Positions 16,724 to 24,432 of a stretch of DNA of 47,015 nt are shown piece after piece (position 1 is the stretch's first letter; each line of letters opens with the position of its first letter). The DNA lies in NCBI GenBank assembly GCA_016285835.1, contig JAEERM010000013.1, positions 1 to 47,015 of the forward strand. The letters run 5' to 3'. The notes under the pieces are model-generated. The model was not told the origin of the DNA, did no database searches, and worked only from the letters and a program-made list of their open reading frames with translations. Source of the DNA: Fibrobacter sp. (GTDB taxonomy: Bacteria > Fibrobacterota > Fibrobacteria > Fibrobacterales > Fibrobacteraceae). Both the position numbers and the translations under genes were made by a program.

Positions 16724-18361
16724 CTAGAACAGCACGCCGTACAGCTTGATGTCGTCTATGTAGAAGTTGGAACCGCCCTGGGCAAAGAAGTTGAGCTGCT
16801 TCACCCAGCCCCTCACATAAGTCCAGGGTTTCAAGCCGTCAGCATTGTCGAGAGCGTTCATGATGAGGTCGGAAGGCTCTATCACGTAACGCTGCCACTT
16901 GGTCGAATCAAGATCGATCCATTCGGAAGCGGCCTTGAGGTTCATACCCAGTTCCTCGGAGACCTTGTCCCAGTTCTCGACAGCCACACGAATCTGTCCG
17001 TCGCCCTTCGCGTAGAACACGATGGAGTCCAGCAGCGACAGGTTCCATACATGGTCGCGCAGGTTCGTGCCCACCAGCACCCAGGCATAGGAGGAATTCC
17101 ACAACCAGTACTGTCCGTGGAACACGTTGGACTTGCGGGTTGAATCGTACTCGACGCCCTTCTTGATCGAAGAGTCCTTCGGATTCGGAATTATAAACGA
17201 GCCCAGGGAATCCGTGGCAGTGTACCAGTAGTCAAAGGAATCCTCGAAATTCTCGAACGTCATGGACGGGGCGTGGAAATCGGCGGTATTCTCGTCGACC
17301 ACGGTCTTCACCTCGACAGGGAGCTTTTCCATCTTCTTTGTAACAAAGTAAAGCTCGACGGAATCGCCCACCGGGAGAGCCGGGAACACGTAGCTGCCGT
17401 TGAAGTCCGTCTTCACGAGCACGTCCATGCCGTAGACGCCCACGTACGCGTACATCATGTCGCTGCGGAGAGTCACGCGCCCAACAAGGGACCCCGTCGC
17501 GGACAGCTCCACCGTGTCAAGTTTTTCAATTTCCTTGTTGGAAAGCACCTTGGAATAGGCGATGCCGTTGTCCACCACGGTAAGGCGGTAATCGCCCTTC
17601 TTCAGGCTGTCCAGCACGAACCTTCCGTTGGAATCAGCTCGGATTTCAGATACAATAATCGAACTCGTCTTGAAGGAGGAATCCTCTACCATCTGGTCCA
17701 CTTTGCGAACCGCCACGGTAGCGAATGGCACAGGCTTGCCTTTCGACACAGCGACAATGCCTTCGGTTCTCAGGTTCAGTGTCTGCACACCATAAGGTTC
17801 GACCTCGACCTTGTGGCTATCGAACACCGAATCGTAGCTTTCTTCGGCAAAATACAGTTTCAGAGAATCACCGGAGGGGACCGTCGGCAAAGCGAACTTG
17901 CCTTCGGCATCCGTCTTCACGAGCACATCCATACCATAGACACCGACCCATGCGTACTCGCTCCCCTTCGGGATATCGACTGCACCGGAAACGGAACCCG
18001 TGGCGGTAAGTTCAATGGTATCTAGCTTGGAAAGTTCCTTGGCGGAGAATGTCCTGGAGAACGCGGAGCCGCCGCTCACCACGGTCATGCGGATTTCTTC
18101 ATCGGAAGAGACAGTGTCCAAGATAAAGCGGCCGTTGGAATCGGCAAAGAAGTCCGGCTGGATTACGGAGTTTTCAAGCGCAGCAAGGGAAGCTTTCTGG
18201 TCTACACGGCGGAGAGCCACGCCCGCGAAAGCCGCCGGCGCACCGTCCACGTAGGCCACGATGCCGTTTGTTGTTTCACTTCCGGGACCGCCAGCGGTCT
18301 CGAACATTCCACAACTCAAGAGCAAAAAGACCCAGGGTAGAAAGATAAATGCCTTTTTCAT
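16724..18361 (-). CDS. Lipoprotein with two carboxypeptidase-regulatory-like repeats and a CBM-like domain
   Basis: The 545-residue product has a lipoprotein signal ending in LLLSC (Cys at about residue 17). Two tandem copies of a module of about 165 residues follow, each starting near GIVA and containing ADSNGRF, KLDTIELTATGS or KLDTVELSATGS, and GVYGMDVLVKTD, as in carboxypeptidase-regulatory-like or dockable beta-sandwich folds. The last 170 residues (MTFENFEDSFDYWYT to the C terminus) look like a CBM11/CIA30-type jelly roll with DSIVFYAKGDG and FYIDDIKLYG. A surface carbohydrate-binding role is inferred. The start ATG overlaps the stop of the TIGR02147 gene by 4 bases and has an AGGAGAG ribosome site. 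Confidence 0.8.
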   Translation of the reverse strand: MKKAFIFLPWVFLLLSCGMFETAGGPGSETTNGIVAYVDGAPAAFAGVALRRVDQKASLAALENSVIQPDFFADSNGRFILDTVSSDEEIRMTVVSGGSAFSRTFSAKELSKLDTIELTATGSVSGAVDIPKGSEYAWVGVYGMDVLVKTDAEGKFALPTVPSGDSLKLYFAEESYDSVFDSHKVEVEPYGVQTLNLRTEGIVAVSKGKPVPFATVAVRKVDQMVEDSSFKTSSIIVSEIRADSNGRFVLDSLKKGDYRLTVVDNGIAYSKVLSNKEIEKLDTVELSATGSLVGRVTLRSDMMYAYVGVYGMDVLVKTDFNGSYVFPALPVGDSVELYFVTKKMEKLPVEVKTVVDENTADFHAPSMTFENFEDSFDYWYTATDSLGSFIIPNPKDSSIKKGVEYDSTRKSNVFHGQYWLWNSSYAWVLVGTNLRDHVWNLSLLDSIVFYAKGDGQIRVAVENWDKVSEELGMNLKAASEWIDLDSTKWQRYVIEPSDLIMNALDNADGLKPWTYVRGWVKQLNFFAQGGSNFYIDDIKLYGVLF

Positions 18362-19194
18362 TTTTCTCTCTCCTGCAACTTCTTCACAAATCCCAGCGGG
18401 AACAACTGAACGTTCAGCTGGAATACCGTGTTGTCGCCGGTACCTTCCTGCGACAACCTCAGAAGCTCCGAACGGAACTCCTTGATCTTTTCACGAATAA
18501 GGGCGATGTCATCCATGTTGAAGGTCATGGTCACCGTGCTGATGTCTCTCAGCGGTGGCGCGTGGCGCTCCAGGGATTCCCCTGCCAGTCGGATGGTTTC
18601 CTTCTGGAAGGCGCGGACCGCTTCGGACCGCCAGTTGCCTCCCGTACTTACGAAGGTGTCGTTGACTTTCCAGAAGCCGTCCCTATCCATAGAAATCATA
18701 TTCAGGTCGTGCAGCAACTGGATAGACTCCTTTGCCTGTTCCACCGTAATCGCCGGTGTACAGCTCTCCGCTAGACCCTCATAATCATCCTTGAATTTAC
18801 ATATTCCAATAATGGAACGTATCGCGTTATAATACCAATGTCTGTAAAATTCGAGCTCTTTCTTTGCGAGGCGCTTCAGGGGAATACCCTTGAGCATCTG
18901 CATCTTCTCGTAATGGTTCAGGGCCTCGGAGTCGGTTTTGGCCCTACCAAAATGCACAAGTTCGGTCCAGTAAGCCGTTTCCTTTTCGTCGAGGCCAAAA
19001 AATTCGGCCATGGGCTTAATCAGGTTCACCGAAAGATGGATCTTGCTCTGGGAAACGCGCAGCAGGTTACCGGGGTCGGCGTCTAGCTTCATCGCCATGT
19101 AACGCCACGATACGACGGATTTACGCTTCTTGAAGTCCTCAAAAGCGTCACGTATCCACTCGCGGTAATCCGTGTATTCAAAAATCGGTTTCAC
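18358..19194 (-). CDS. TIGR02147-family protein (Fibrobacter paralogous family)
   Basis: The 278-residue protein begins with FEYTDYREWIRDAFEDFKKR, followed by a predicted helix-turn-helix-like segment (SWRYMAMKLDADPGNLLRVSQ), and ends with FQLNVQLFPLG, all hallmarks of the TIGR02147 family known from Fibrobacter and some other bacteria. Function in that family is undefined; the N-terminal helix-turn-helix suggests a DNA-binding regulator. The start is GTG with AAGGA upstream. It overlaps the downstream lipoprotein by 4 bases. A second member with the same arrangement lies at 31271-32104. Confidence 0.85.
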   Translation of the reverse strand: MKPIFEYTDYREWIRDAFEDFKKRKSVVSWRYMAMKLDADPGNLLRVSQSKIHLSVNLIKPMAEFFGLDEKETAYWTELVHFGRAKTDSEALNHYEKMQMLKGIPLKRLAKKELEFYRHWYYNAIRSIIGICKFKDDYEGLAESCTPAITVEQAKESIQLLHDLNMISMDRDGFWKVNDTFVSTGGNWRSEAVRAFQKETIRLAGESLERHAPPLRDISTVTMTFNMDDIALIREKIKEFRSELLRLSQEGTGDNTVFQLNVQLFPLGFVKKLQEREK

Positions 19195-19211
19195 TATCGG
19201 TCCTTTATTTC

Positions 19212-19232
19212 GTTAAAAAACAAGGTTTTAAC
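19212..19232. promoter_or_regulatory. Inverted repeat upstream of the TIGR02147 gene
   Basis: GTTAAAA and TTTTAAC are separated by 7 bases and lie 18-38 bases upstream of the GTG start at 19194. The placement fits an operator, possibly for self-regulation, but AT-rich repeats arise easily by chance. Confidence 0.35.
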
Positions 19233-19293
19233 CCAACCTAAGACCCTCATGATAAAGATACTTTTGTAAAATAAAAAAAACGAGTAGCCACCC

Positions 19294-19740
19294 CTAGAGT
19301 TCGTTGTGGAAATTTACAACGACTTTTCTAGGACCACACTCGGCTGTCCAGCGGCATTCGGGAGCTCCCTTGGCCGCCGTGTTCAGGCAATTTCCCTTGA
19401 AAACGAACCATTCGGCCCTTTCCCTGTCGGGAGCGAAGGTAGCCGAGTACTCCAGTTCGGCAACCTTGGAAGCGTGAACCTCGGGCGCAGCCATCACTGC
19501 GGCCGTGACGCGAATCACGCATTCGTCCTTGCCCGGCATCTCAGCATCCGGGTCGACACCCTCGGCAGCAGACCAGTGCAGCTGGACGGGCCTGAACCCA
19601 ACACCGAGGTCCGGGGAATCGGACCGGTTCCCCGAGCATGCGGAAAACGACGCCACGAGGGCGCCGCAAACCAAAATTTTAGCGGGTACGCTTATATGTG
19701 GCACTCGTAACGCGATTACGGCCACCTTCCTTCGACGCAT
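19294..19740 (-). CDS. Small lipoprotein of unknown function
   Basis: The product has up to 148 residues with a lipobox-like SFSAC (Cys at residue 35 if read from 19740). The mature part has several Cys residues (CVIRV, NCLN, ECRW, ECGP) that could form disulfides. The start is uncertain: the ATG at 19740 overlaps the diguanylate cyclase by about 60 bases, whereas a TTG just past the cyclase stop would leave a signal peptide without basic residues. It lies directly downstream of the cyclase and may be co-transcribed with it. No family is recognised. Confidence 0.55.
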   Translation of the reverse strand: MRRRKVAVIALRVPHISVPAKILVCGALVASFSACSGNRSDSPDLGVGFRPVQLHWSAAEGVDPDAEMPGKDECVIRVTAAVMAAPEVHASKVAELEYSATFAPDRERAEWFVFKGNCLNTAAKGAPECRWTAECGPRKVVVNFHNEL

Positions 19741-21007
19741 AGAGAGCCTTGTCGGCGCGCTCGAACAGGCGCTTCGGGTCTTCGTCGGGAATCATCTCGG
19801 CAATACCGAAGGAGCAGGTCACCTGCTGCTGCTTGATGAGCACGGTATTTTCGATTGCAATGCGGAGCTTTTCGGCAAGGAACTGGGCATTCTGGATAGG
19901 CGTGTCGCCGCAGAGCACCACGAATTCTTCGCCGCCCCAACGCACGAGAGCGTCGGTATTACGGATCTTGCCCTGGATGAGTTTAGTCAAGTTCACCAGC
20001 ACCTCGTCGCCGACCTGGTGGCCGTAGGTGTCGTTGATATGCTTGAAGTGGTCGATATCCAGCATCACGAACGATACCGGACGGCCGTTCTTGCTCAGAT
20101 TCTCCTGCTCGCGCATGAGCACGCTGCTGAAACCGGCGCGGTTGAGGCAACCCGTGAGCGGGTCTTCCTTGCTGGAGCGTTCGTACTCGGACTTCTCGAT
20201 TTCCAGGGCGCGGAGGTTCTTCTCGAGTTCCTCGCGCTTCTTCTTCTCCTTGGCGCGCTCGCGGCTATAGTCAAAGAAGCGGATAATCAGGATGATGAGG
20301 AAGGAGACAAACCAGAGAGCGACCAGGATAGAAACGAGGTCGAGTTTTGCAATCTTCTTGCCCTTGAAGCAGAGCCCCTTGATTTCGAGGGTACCGTAAC
20401 CAAGCGGAGCATTGGTGCCCGTTTGGATTTCGATAAGCGGAACGTTACTCAGGTCGACACGGGCCTTGTGCACATTGATAGCGTTCTGGGCGACCCACCA
20501 GCTCGCCACGCGGAATTCCTGCGGGACAAACACCGCCGGATAGGTCTCCTCGAGCGGGAAAAATTCGATTTCGTTGAACTTGAGGGAGGTCTCGTCTTCG
20601 GCACGGTAGAACGCGCTGTCGTAGCCGCGCATGTACAGGCGGACCGTACCTTCGCCACGGGGCTTCACCCACACGAAGATACTATCGTAGCGGGAAAGGT
20701 CCTTACCGCGGGTCTTGCCGTCGCCGAGGAAAATCTTGACGCCGGCATACGGGTAGGCGTACCCCTCGCGGAGCTCGTAGTCCACGATGATGGAGGAGTC
20801 CGTACGCTCCATCGCGATAGCCGACGAGCCGCCGTCGACGGAGTCCGTCTGGGCGATAATGTAGGGGTAATCGGCGAGATTGAGGAACACGATGTCGTCG
20901 AGACCGTTACGATAGGCGAACAGGGCTATCACGGTCACAAGCAACAGCACAAAGATCAGGATGTTCATCCTAAAGAGGGCGTATATCTTTTCCATTATCT
21001 TTGACAT
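19679..21007 (-). CDS. Membrane diguanylate cyclase (GGDEF) with CBM-like periplasmic sensor
   Basis: The 442-residue protein makes cyclic di-GMP from two GTP. A membrane helix (about residues 12-32) is followed by a periplasmic domain of about 190 residues, a second helix (about 230-250), a short coiled coil and a GGDEF domain. The active loop reads RWGGEEFVVLCGD, a catalytically competent variant, and RNTD upstream of it is an intact inhibitory I-site. The periplasmic part has YDSIFVWVKPRGEGTVRLYM, FNEIEFFPLEE and GTLEIKGLCFKG, a strand pattern resembling CBM11/CIA30-type jelly rolls. This suggests sensing of a saccharide or cell-wall ligand, which is inference. It lies 52 bases after the CE2-like esterase gene. 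Confidence 0.88.
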   Translation of the reverse strand: MSKIMEKIYALFRMNILIFVLLLVTVIALFAYRNGLDDIVFLNLADYPYIIAQTDSVDGGSSAIAMERTDSSIIVDYELREGYAYPYAGVKIFLGDGKTRGKDLSRYDSIFVWVKPRGEGTVRLYMRGYDSAFYRAEDETSLKFNEIEFFPLEETYPAVFVPQEFRVASWWVAQNAINVHKARVDLSNVPLIEIQTGTNAPLGYGTLEIKGLCFKGKKIAKLDLVSILVALWFVSFLIILIIRFFDYSRERAKEKKKREELEKNLRALEIEKSEYERSSKEDPLTGCLNRAGFSSVLMREQENLSKNGRPVSFVMLDIDHFKHINDTYGHQVGDEVLVNLTKLIQGKIRNTDALVRWGGEEFVVLCGDTPIQNAQFLAEKLRIAIENTVLIKQQQVTCSFGIAEMIPDEDPKRLFERADKALYASKEGGRNRVTSATYKRTR

Positions 21008-21059
21008 GCGGGTATCCCCAAAATTATACCTTGAGGTTAAAGATAAATAAAATTTTGCG

Positions 21060-22112
21060 TTAGCGACTCAACCATTTTGCCAATTTTGCCACAATCGGGC
21101 GCATTGTATTGGCCATTTCGCGGTGAGAATGGACGGAAGGGTGCCCCAAAAGGGCCGAATTTTCGGTCTGAATGGCCAAAAACTCCAAATCGGAGCGTCC
21201 GGAGGCCACCTGGGAGTCGTAAATGGCCTTGACCGTGGGGGTCAAATCGTCGTTCGGCCATACTTTGGTAGAAACGAGCAAAAACTTCACACCGGGGTGG
21301 GCGGCACGCAATTTATCCAGAAAATCGGCGTAAGCCTTCTTGAATTTTCCCTTGTCCGCATAGGGAGGTTCGCCCTGGAAATCGTTGATGCCGATGAAGA
21401 GGACCACCACCTGGGGGTGGAAAGTACCCATGTCGTAAAGCGCTGCATCCGGCTCCGAAGGGGCGGCCCCAGGGACCGTGTAGCGGTAAAGTTTCTCGAT
21501 AGTCCATTCCGGGACAATGTTCGCATAGTTGCGCACAAGCCCGCGGCCGCTAAAGGCGTTTACCTGGAAGTCGGCCTTGAACCCATCTGCAAGCAAGAAG
21601 GCGTAGCTCAAGGAGGAGTTCGTCTTTTCGAATTCGAGATCGGGGCTGTCGCCCGGGCCACCCTCGCAACCAAACCCTACCGTGAACGAGTCCCCGATGA
21701 ACTCGATGCGACGGGCAGGCGCGGCAGGTTTCTCAAAAAACTGGCCGCCCTTGTCCAGGGATACTTTATATAAACTAACAAAGCCCGGATTCGTCTCGCT
21801 AATCTTGATGAGGCGGTAGCGGTGCTTTTCGCCATCCAGGCCCTTCACGACCTTGACCGTGCGTTCGTCGCCCGTCACGAAATATTCCTTGGGGGTGCCG
21901 TCCACATCCAGGCGCCAGCGACTTGTTCCCTCGAGGTCGAACGAAAGCGACTTGGCACTTGCAATAAACTGGACCGTGGCGGCAGGGGCGCTCGTGCGCG
22001 CGCGGTCCGCAGTAATTTCCCAGCGGCCATTGAAAAGGCAGTTGTCCATAGAAGAAGCTCCGAAGGCTTGCAGGGCAGCGAAAGCCACCACAAAGAAAAA
22101 CGTGTAACGCAT
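21060..22112 (-). CDS. Secreted CE2-like SGNH acetylxylan esterase
   Basis: From the ATG at 22112 the product has 350 residues with a signal peptide (about 1-19, cleavage after AFGA). The N-terminal 110 residues form a beta domain, then an SGNH hydrolase follows with FIGDSFTVGFGCEG (nucleophile Ser at about 142), VLFIGINDF and a C-terminal His in HPSVHSHRE. A small jelly roll before the SGNH domain is the layout of carbohydrate esterase family 2, which removes acetyl groups from xylan or glucomannan. This fits a fibre degrader. The longer in-frame start at 22226 would add a non-signal extension and is rejected. Downstream lies the CBM-sensor diguanylate cyclase. Confidence 0.82.
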   Translation of the reverse strand: MRYTFFFVVAFAALQAFGASSMDNCLFNGRWEITADRARTSAPAATVQFIASAKSLSFDLEGTSRWRLDVDGTPKEYFVTGDERTVKVVKGLDGEKHRYRLIKISETNPGFVSLYKVSLDKGGQFFEKPAAPARRIEFIGDSFTVGFGCEGGPGDSPDLEFEKTNSSLSYAFLLADGFKADFQVNAFSGRGLVRNYANIVPEWTIEKLYRYTVPGAAPSEPDAALYDMGTFHPQVVVLFIGINDFQGEPPYADKGKFKKAYADFLDKLRAAHPGVKFLLVSTKVWPNDDLTPTVKAIYDSQVASGRSDLEFLAIQTENSALLGHPSVHSHREMANTMRPIVAKLAKWLSR

Positions 22113-22213
22113 ACCTCGAATATAGCTTATGTACAGTCCAACGCGAAAAAAATATATCAATCTTCTAGCAACAACCCTAATTTTATAGGTTTTAAGGACG
22201 ATTAAAGAGTTGC

Positions 22214-22241
22214 TTGCCGTTGTCACCAGAAAAAATATATA
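22214..22241 (+). promoter_or_regulatory. Possible promoter of the antitoxin gene
   Basis: TTGCCG (22214-22219) and TATATA (22236-22241) are separated by 16 bases and are followed by an AGAGG ribosome site and the ATG at 22262. Confidence 0.4.
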
Positions 22242-22261
22242 TTTAAAGCAGAGGTTGATTT

Positions 22262-22495
22262 ATGCCGTATGCAGCCATTGAAGACATTTACGAGACTCTT
22301 TCGTCCGAGAAGCAAAGGGAAGTCTATGACTTTATCCTTTTCCTCGCGAACAGGTCAAAACGTAATATTCCTCAAAACACTCCTGCTGAATCTTACTCAG
22401 ATGACTTTTTCTCCCTTTTTGGCTGTATAAACGACCCATCGTTCAATGAGCCTTCCGACATGCCGTGCACAGACACTATAGGAGAACTCTTTTGA
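22262..22495 (+). CDS. Antitoxin of a VapBC-type pair (DUF2281-like)
   Basis: The 77-residue protein begins with an amphipathic helix pair (AIEDIYETLSSEKQREVYDFILFLANRS), the pattern of DUF2281-like antitoxins, and ends in an acidic, probably disordered tail that would wrap a PIN toxin. AGAGG precedes the ATG. The stop codon overlaps the TTG start of the toxin remnant, as is usual for toxin-antitoxin pairs. Because the toxin is destroyed, this is an orphan antitoxin that may survive by chance or by counteracting a related toxin elsewhere. Confidence 0.7.
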   Translation: MPYAAIEDIYETLSSEKQREVYDFILFLANRSKRNIPQNTPAESYSDDFFSLFGCINDPSFNEPSDMPCTDTIGELF

Positions 22496-22624
22496 AGTAT
22501 TTTCTCGATACAAATGCTGATTGCGGCGACCGTCGTTGCCAACAACGGAATTCTAGTCACCCATAATGTGGGAGAATTTTCCAGAGTCAAAGGACTTTCT
22601 ATCGAAGACTGGACAGAAGAATAA
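22492..22624 (+). pseudogene. VapC-like PIN-domain toxin with internal deletion
   Basis: From the TTG at 22492 the sequence codes for KYFLDTNA, the N-terminal PIN motif with its first catalytic Asp. It then jumps frame into IAATVVANNGILVTHNVGEF followed by SRVKGLSIEDWTEE and a stop, which is the C-terminal part of a PIN domain (ILVTHN-EF motif). The central 80 or so residues, including other acidic ligands, are missing and the two ends are out of frame. The gene is therefore inactivated by an internal deletion. Confidence 0.8.
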
Positions 22625-22668
22625 ATCCGCTATTTTCCGTCCATCATTATTGTATTGCCACGAAATTA

Positions 22669-24318
22669 TCAGTCCTGCGCATTCAAGATGTCCCGGAGAA
22701 TCTTGAACCCCGTCACAATGTCGCTTGACTGATTTACAGCATCTTTAGCGTCCTCATCTTCTAATGTATGGAATGTCGCACTCAATTTGTCCAATCTTGC
22801 TTTTATCAGATAATCCGAAGTCACCCTATTGATTGCATCCAACAAGGAACTGGGATTAACATTGGACATTTGTAGCATGTTGTTTATGCCAATATGTTTT
22901 AAGCGAAGAGCGTTATCAATTTGATCCTTACCCATCGGGGATATCACAAACTTGCGATTGAAATAAACACACTCCTTGATTGTTGCTAACCCCCCATGGA
23001 TTATGGCGCATTTAAGATTCTCTCTAGAAAGCAAGCTACGTTGCGGAACCCAGTCTGCGATAAGTATTCTCGATTTGTCATAATCGTTCCATTCCAAACT
23101 GTTTACCAATTTGGGACCGACAGCAATAATTAAGAAGTAGCCCTGCATCTGCGGTGATTGCATCGCCTTACACATGGAATGAAACAGATTTTTCGCCTTA
23201 TCTTCATAATCCAATACTTGGGAACCCGCAGAAACAAATATGATTTGATTATAACGGTCAAAGATACCTGTTTCAAGAATTTGACCTCGATCATTGTATT
23301 CAGTTTCCCATTTTATAGAATATCCATTAGAATCTAGCGAGTCTGAATTTTTGGAAATTTCTTTTGTAATACAGGGATCAACATAATGTACCAATTCTCC
23401 ATGTACGTAATGGTCATAATCGTACTCCCTTGGGCAGGGAATCAATTCGTGGAACGTTTCCAGCGGCTGCACAAATTGCTGCAAGGTCATTTCGGGTTCG
23501 TCTGTTGATATTTTCCCCTTTGTAGCCATATTTATAATCTTATGCAGCTCCGGTTTAGAGAATGCCGAAAGATTCAATTTGGCACGAATGGCAGGGTCAT
23601 CTTGAGGATGCCTAAGATATGTAGTAGAAATAACGAAATCCAAGTCAGTCCGGGGAACTCGCTCTTCTTTGACAACTTCATTGTCGTCAGCATCTTCTGG
23701 AGGCATTTCATCTCCCGTGATGTCTTCCTCAATTGGAATTACATCAGCCTCATCTTCGTCAACAATTTCTTCATTCTCTTCGACTTTTTTCTCAAATTTA
23801 TGAATCCAATAGAGCAGTAAAGTCTCTAAAGAGGTAAAATAACCGGACACAACCAAATTCGGATTAGCCAGATTCCATGCTTTCCAAATAGACCTGGCAT
23901 CTTCAATCAAATCATTGCTGGGAACTCTCGCACCTTCCGGCAAAGCAAACTCAATGCATTCATCAGGAGTATTTATTGTCAATTCAGAACAACCTTCGGC
24001 CAGTTTGAAATACTGACTATAAAGAATTGCCCAAATATGCCAAGTTTTCCAACGAGCATCAGGATTAGAATGGTTTGCTGTTGTATAGCCTTCCGAATAC
24101 ATTTTTCCCAGAATCGTATGGAAAGGGAAGCAACCATTACCATTATCGTAGCTGCTTATAATCGGGGCACAGTCGGGGATGCCCATGTAGCTCACGGAAT
24201 AAAGATGTTCCTGATTATCATCCTTTTGATCATGCAAGACCTGCGCCCACTTCAGCGTAGGTAGCCAATGTCCCTGTTCTTTATAAACATCAGGCCAAAA
24301 GAGGATAGATTTAGACAT
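22669..24318 (-). CDS. GT1-type (UDP-glucuronosyl/glycosyltransferase-like) protein
   Basis: The 549-residue protein has the N-terminal KEQGHWLPTLKWAQVL of GT-B enzymes and, near residues 425-475, ADWVPQRSLL, IIHGGLATIKE and MGKDQIDNALRLKHIGI. This matches the GT1 signature in which His-Gly-Gly binds the nucleotide diphosphate and a D-Q pair contacts the sugar. Such enzymes glycosylate small molecules or lipids in the cytosol. A very acidic insert of about 40 residues (containing EENEEIVDEDEADVIPIEE) near residues 195-235 is unusual. The gene is AT-rich compared with the housekeeping genes. It is third in line after the TcA-like fragment and the TIGR02145 lipoprotein, 114 bases from the latter. 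Substrate is unknown. Confidence 0.7.
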   Translation of the reverse strand: MSKSILFWPDVYKEQGHWLPTLKWAQVLHDQKDDNQEHLYSVSYMGIPDCAPIISSYDNGNGCFPFHTILGKMYSEGYTTANHSNPDARWKTWHIWAILYSQYFKLAEGCSELTINTPDECIEFALPEGARVPSNDLIEDARSIWKAWNLANPNLVVSGYFTSLETLLLYWIHKFEKKVEENEEIVDEDEADVIPIEEDITGDEMPPEDADDNEVVKEERVPRTDLDFVISTTYLRHPQDDPAIRAKLNLSAFSKPELHKIINMATKGKISTDEPEMTLQQFVQPLETFHELIPCPREYDYDHYVHGELVHYVDPCITKEISKNSDSLDSNGYSIKWETEYNDRGQILETGIFDRYNQIIFVSAGSQVLDYEDKAKNLFHSMCKAMQSPQMQGYFLIIAVGPKLVNSLEWNDYDKSRILIADWVPQRSLLSRENLKCAIIHGGLATIKECVYFNRKFVISPMGKDQIDNALRLKHIGINNMLQMSNVNPSSLLDAINRVTSDYLIKARLDKLSATFHTLEDEDAKDAVNQSSDIVTGFKILRDILNAQD

Positions 24319-24393
24319 GGTTACAATTCCTTTTTTTCAGTTTTTTGTAAATCAAAAATATTGTTCTCATAAAAATTGAATTTCACACTTTGA

Positions 24394-24409
24394 CATTTTG
24401 AACAAAATG
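24394..24409. promoter_or_regulatory. Perfect inverted repeat upstream of the GT1-like gene
   Basis: CATTTTG and CAAAATG are separated by 2 bases, in the 114-base gap between the lipoprotein stop and the glycosyltransferase start. It could be an operator; without a U-run it is unlikely to be a terminator. Confidence 0.4.
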
Positions 24410-24432
24410 CATTCAGTAAATTGCAATTATTG

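Noticed and set aside
19505..21004. A 499-codon plus-strand frame opposite the diguanylate cyclase
   Set aside because: The minus strand encodes intact GGEEF and I-site motifs; the opposite frame has no recognisable features.
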